From: Selenomonas sp.
GTDB lineage: Bacteria > Bacillota > Negativicutes > Selenomonadales > Selenomonadaceae
Reading direction: 5' to 3'
DNA length: 6,454 nucleotides
Assembly: GCA_003518745.1 (NCBI GenBank)
Contig: DOYB01000208.1
Coordinates: 1-6,454, forward strand
This document shows positions 6,454-6,454 of this stretch, in pieces (the stretch's first letter is position 1; every line of letters begins with the position of its first letter). Under the pieces are notes generated by a model. The model was not told the DNA's origin and ran no database searches. It saw nothing but the letters and a program-made list of their open reading frames with translations. The position numbers and the translations under genes are program-made.

Positions 6454-6454
6454 G

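Overview
The window most likely comes from a diderm Firmicute of the class Negativicutes, probably near Selenomonas. The basis is the 5' end of a 16S rRNA gene at the left edge (minus strand), whose V1-V2 wording (CGTAGGCAACCTGCC, GGGGACAACA) is familiar from that group. The genes also need an outer membrane to make sense: a complete RND efflux pump with an adaptor that carries a TolC-docking signature. The genus is not resolved; this rests on recognition, not a database search.

All convincing genes lie on the minus strand, so the window reads right to left. At the right edge (about 6253-6454) is an upstream region with an extended -10 promoter, an 8-bp direct repeat over that promoter, and a small GC-rich patch of repeats and dyads. 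Then come a membrane fusion (periplasmic adaptor) protein at 4993-6216 and an RND permease of the HAE-1 type at 1934-4996. Their reading frames overlap by four bases (ATGA), so they form a coupled two-gene efflux operon. No outer-membrane factor or regulator gene is present.

After a 189-base gap comes a secreted M48 zinc metalloprotease (587-1744) with a C-terminal extension of about 100 residues. A long hairpin at 496-545 probably ends its transcript. Immediately beyond lies a textbook rRNA promoter (TTGACA, 17 bases, TATTAT, with an A-rich upstream stretch), then a leader of about 260 bases with boxB/boxA-like antitermination signals and several hairpins, then the start of 16S rRNA, cut by the window edge.

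The adaptor and permease should form the inner-membrane and periplasmic parts of a proton-driven tripartite exporter, with a TolC-like channel encoded elsewhere. The protease is predicted to act in the periplasm; a functional tie to the pump is only positional. I found no mobile element, CRISPR array, tRNA, riboswitch or clearly new system. The points most worth checking are the substrate-pocket differences from AcrB, the protease tail, and the repeat-rich operon upstream region.
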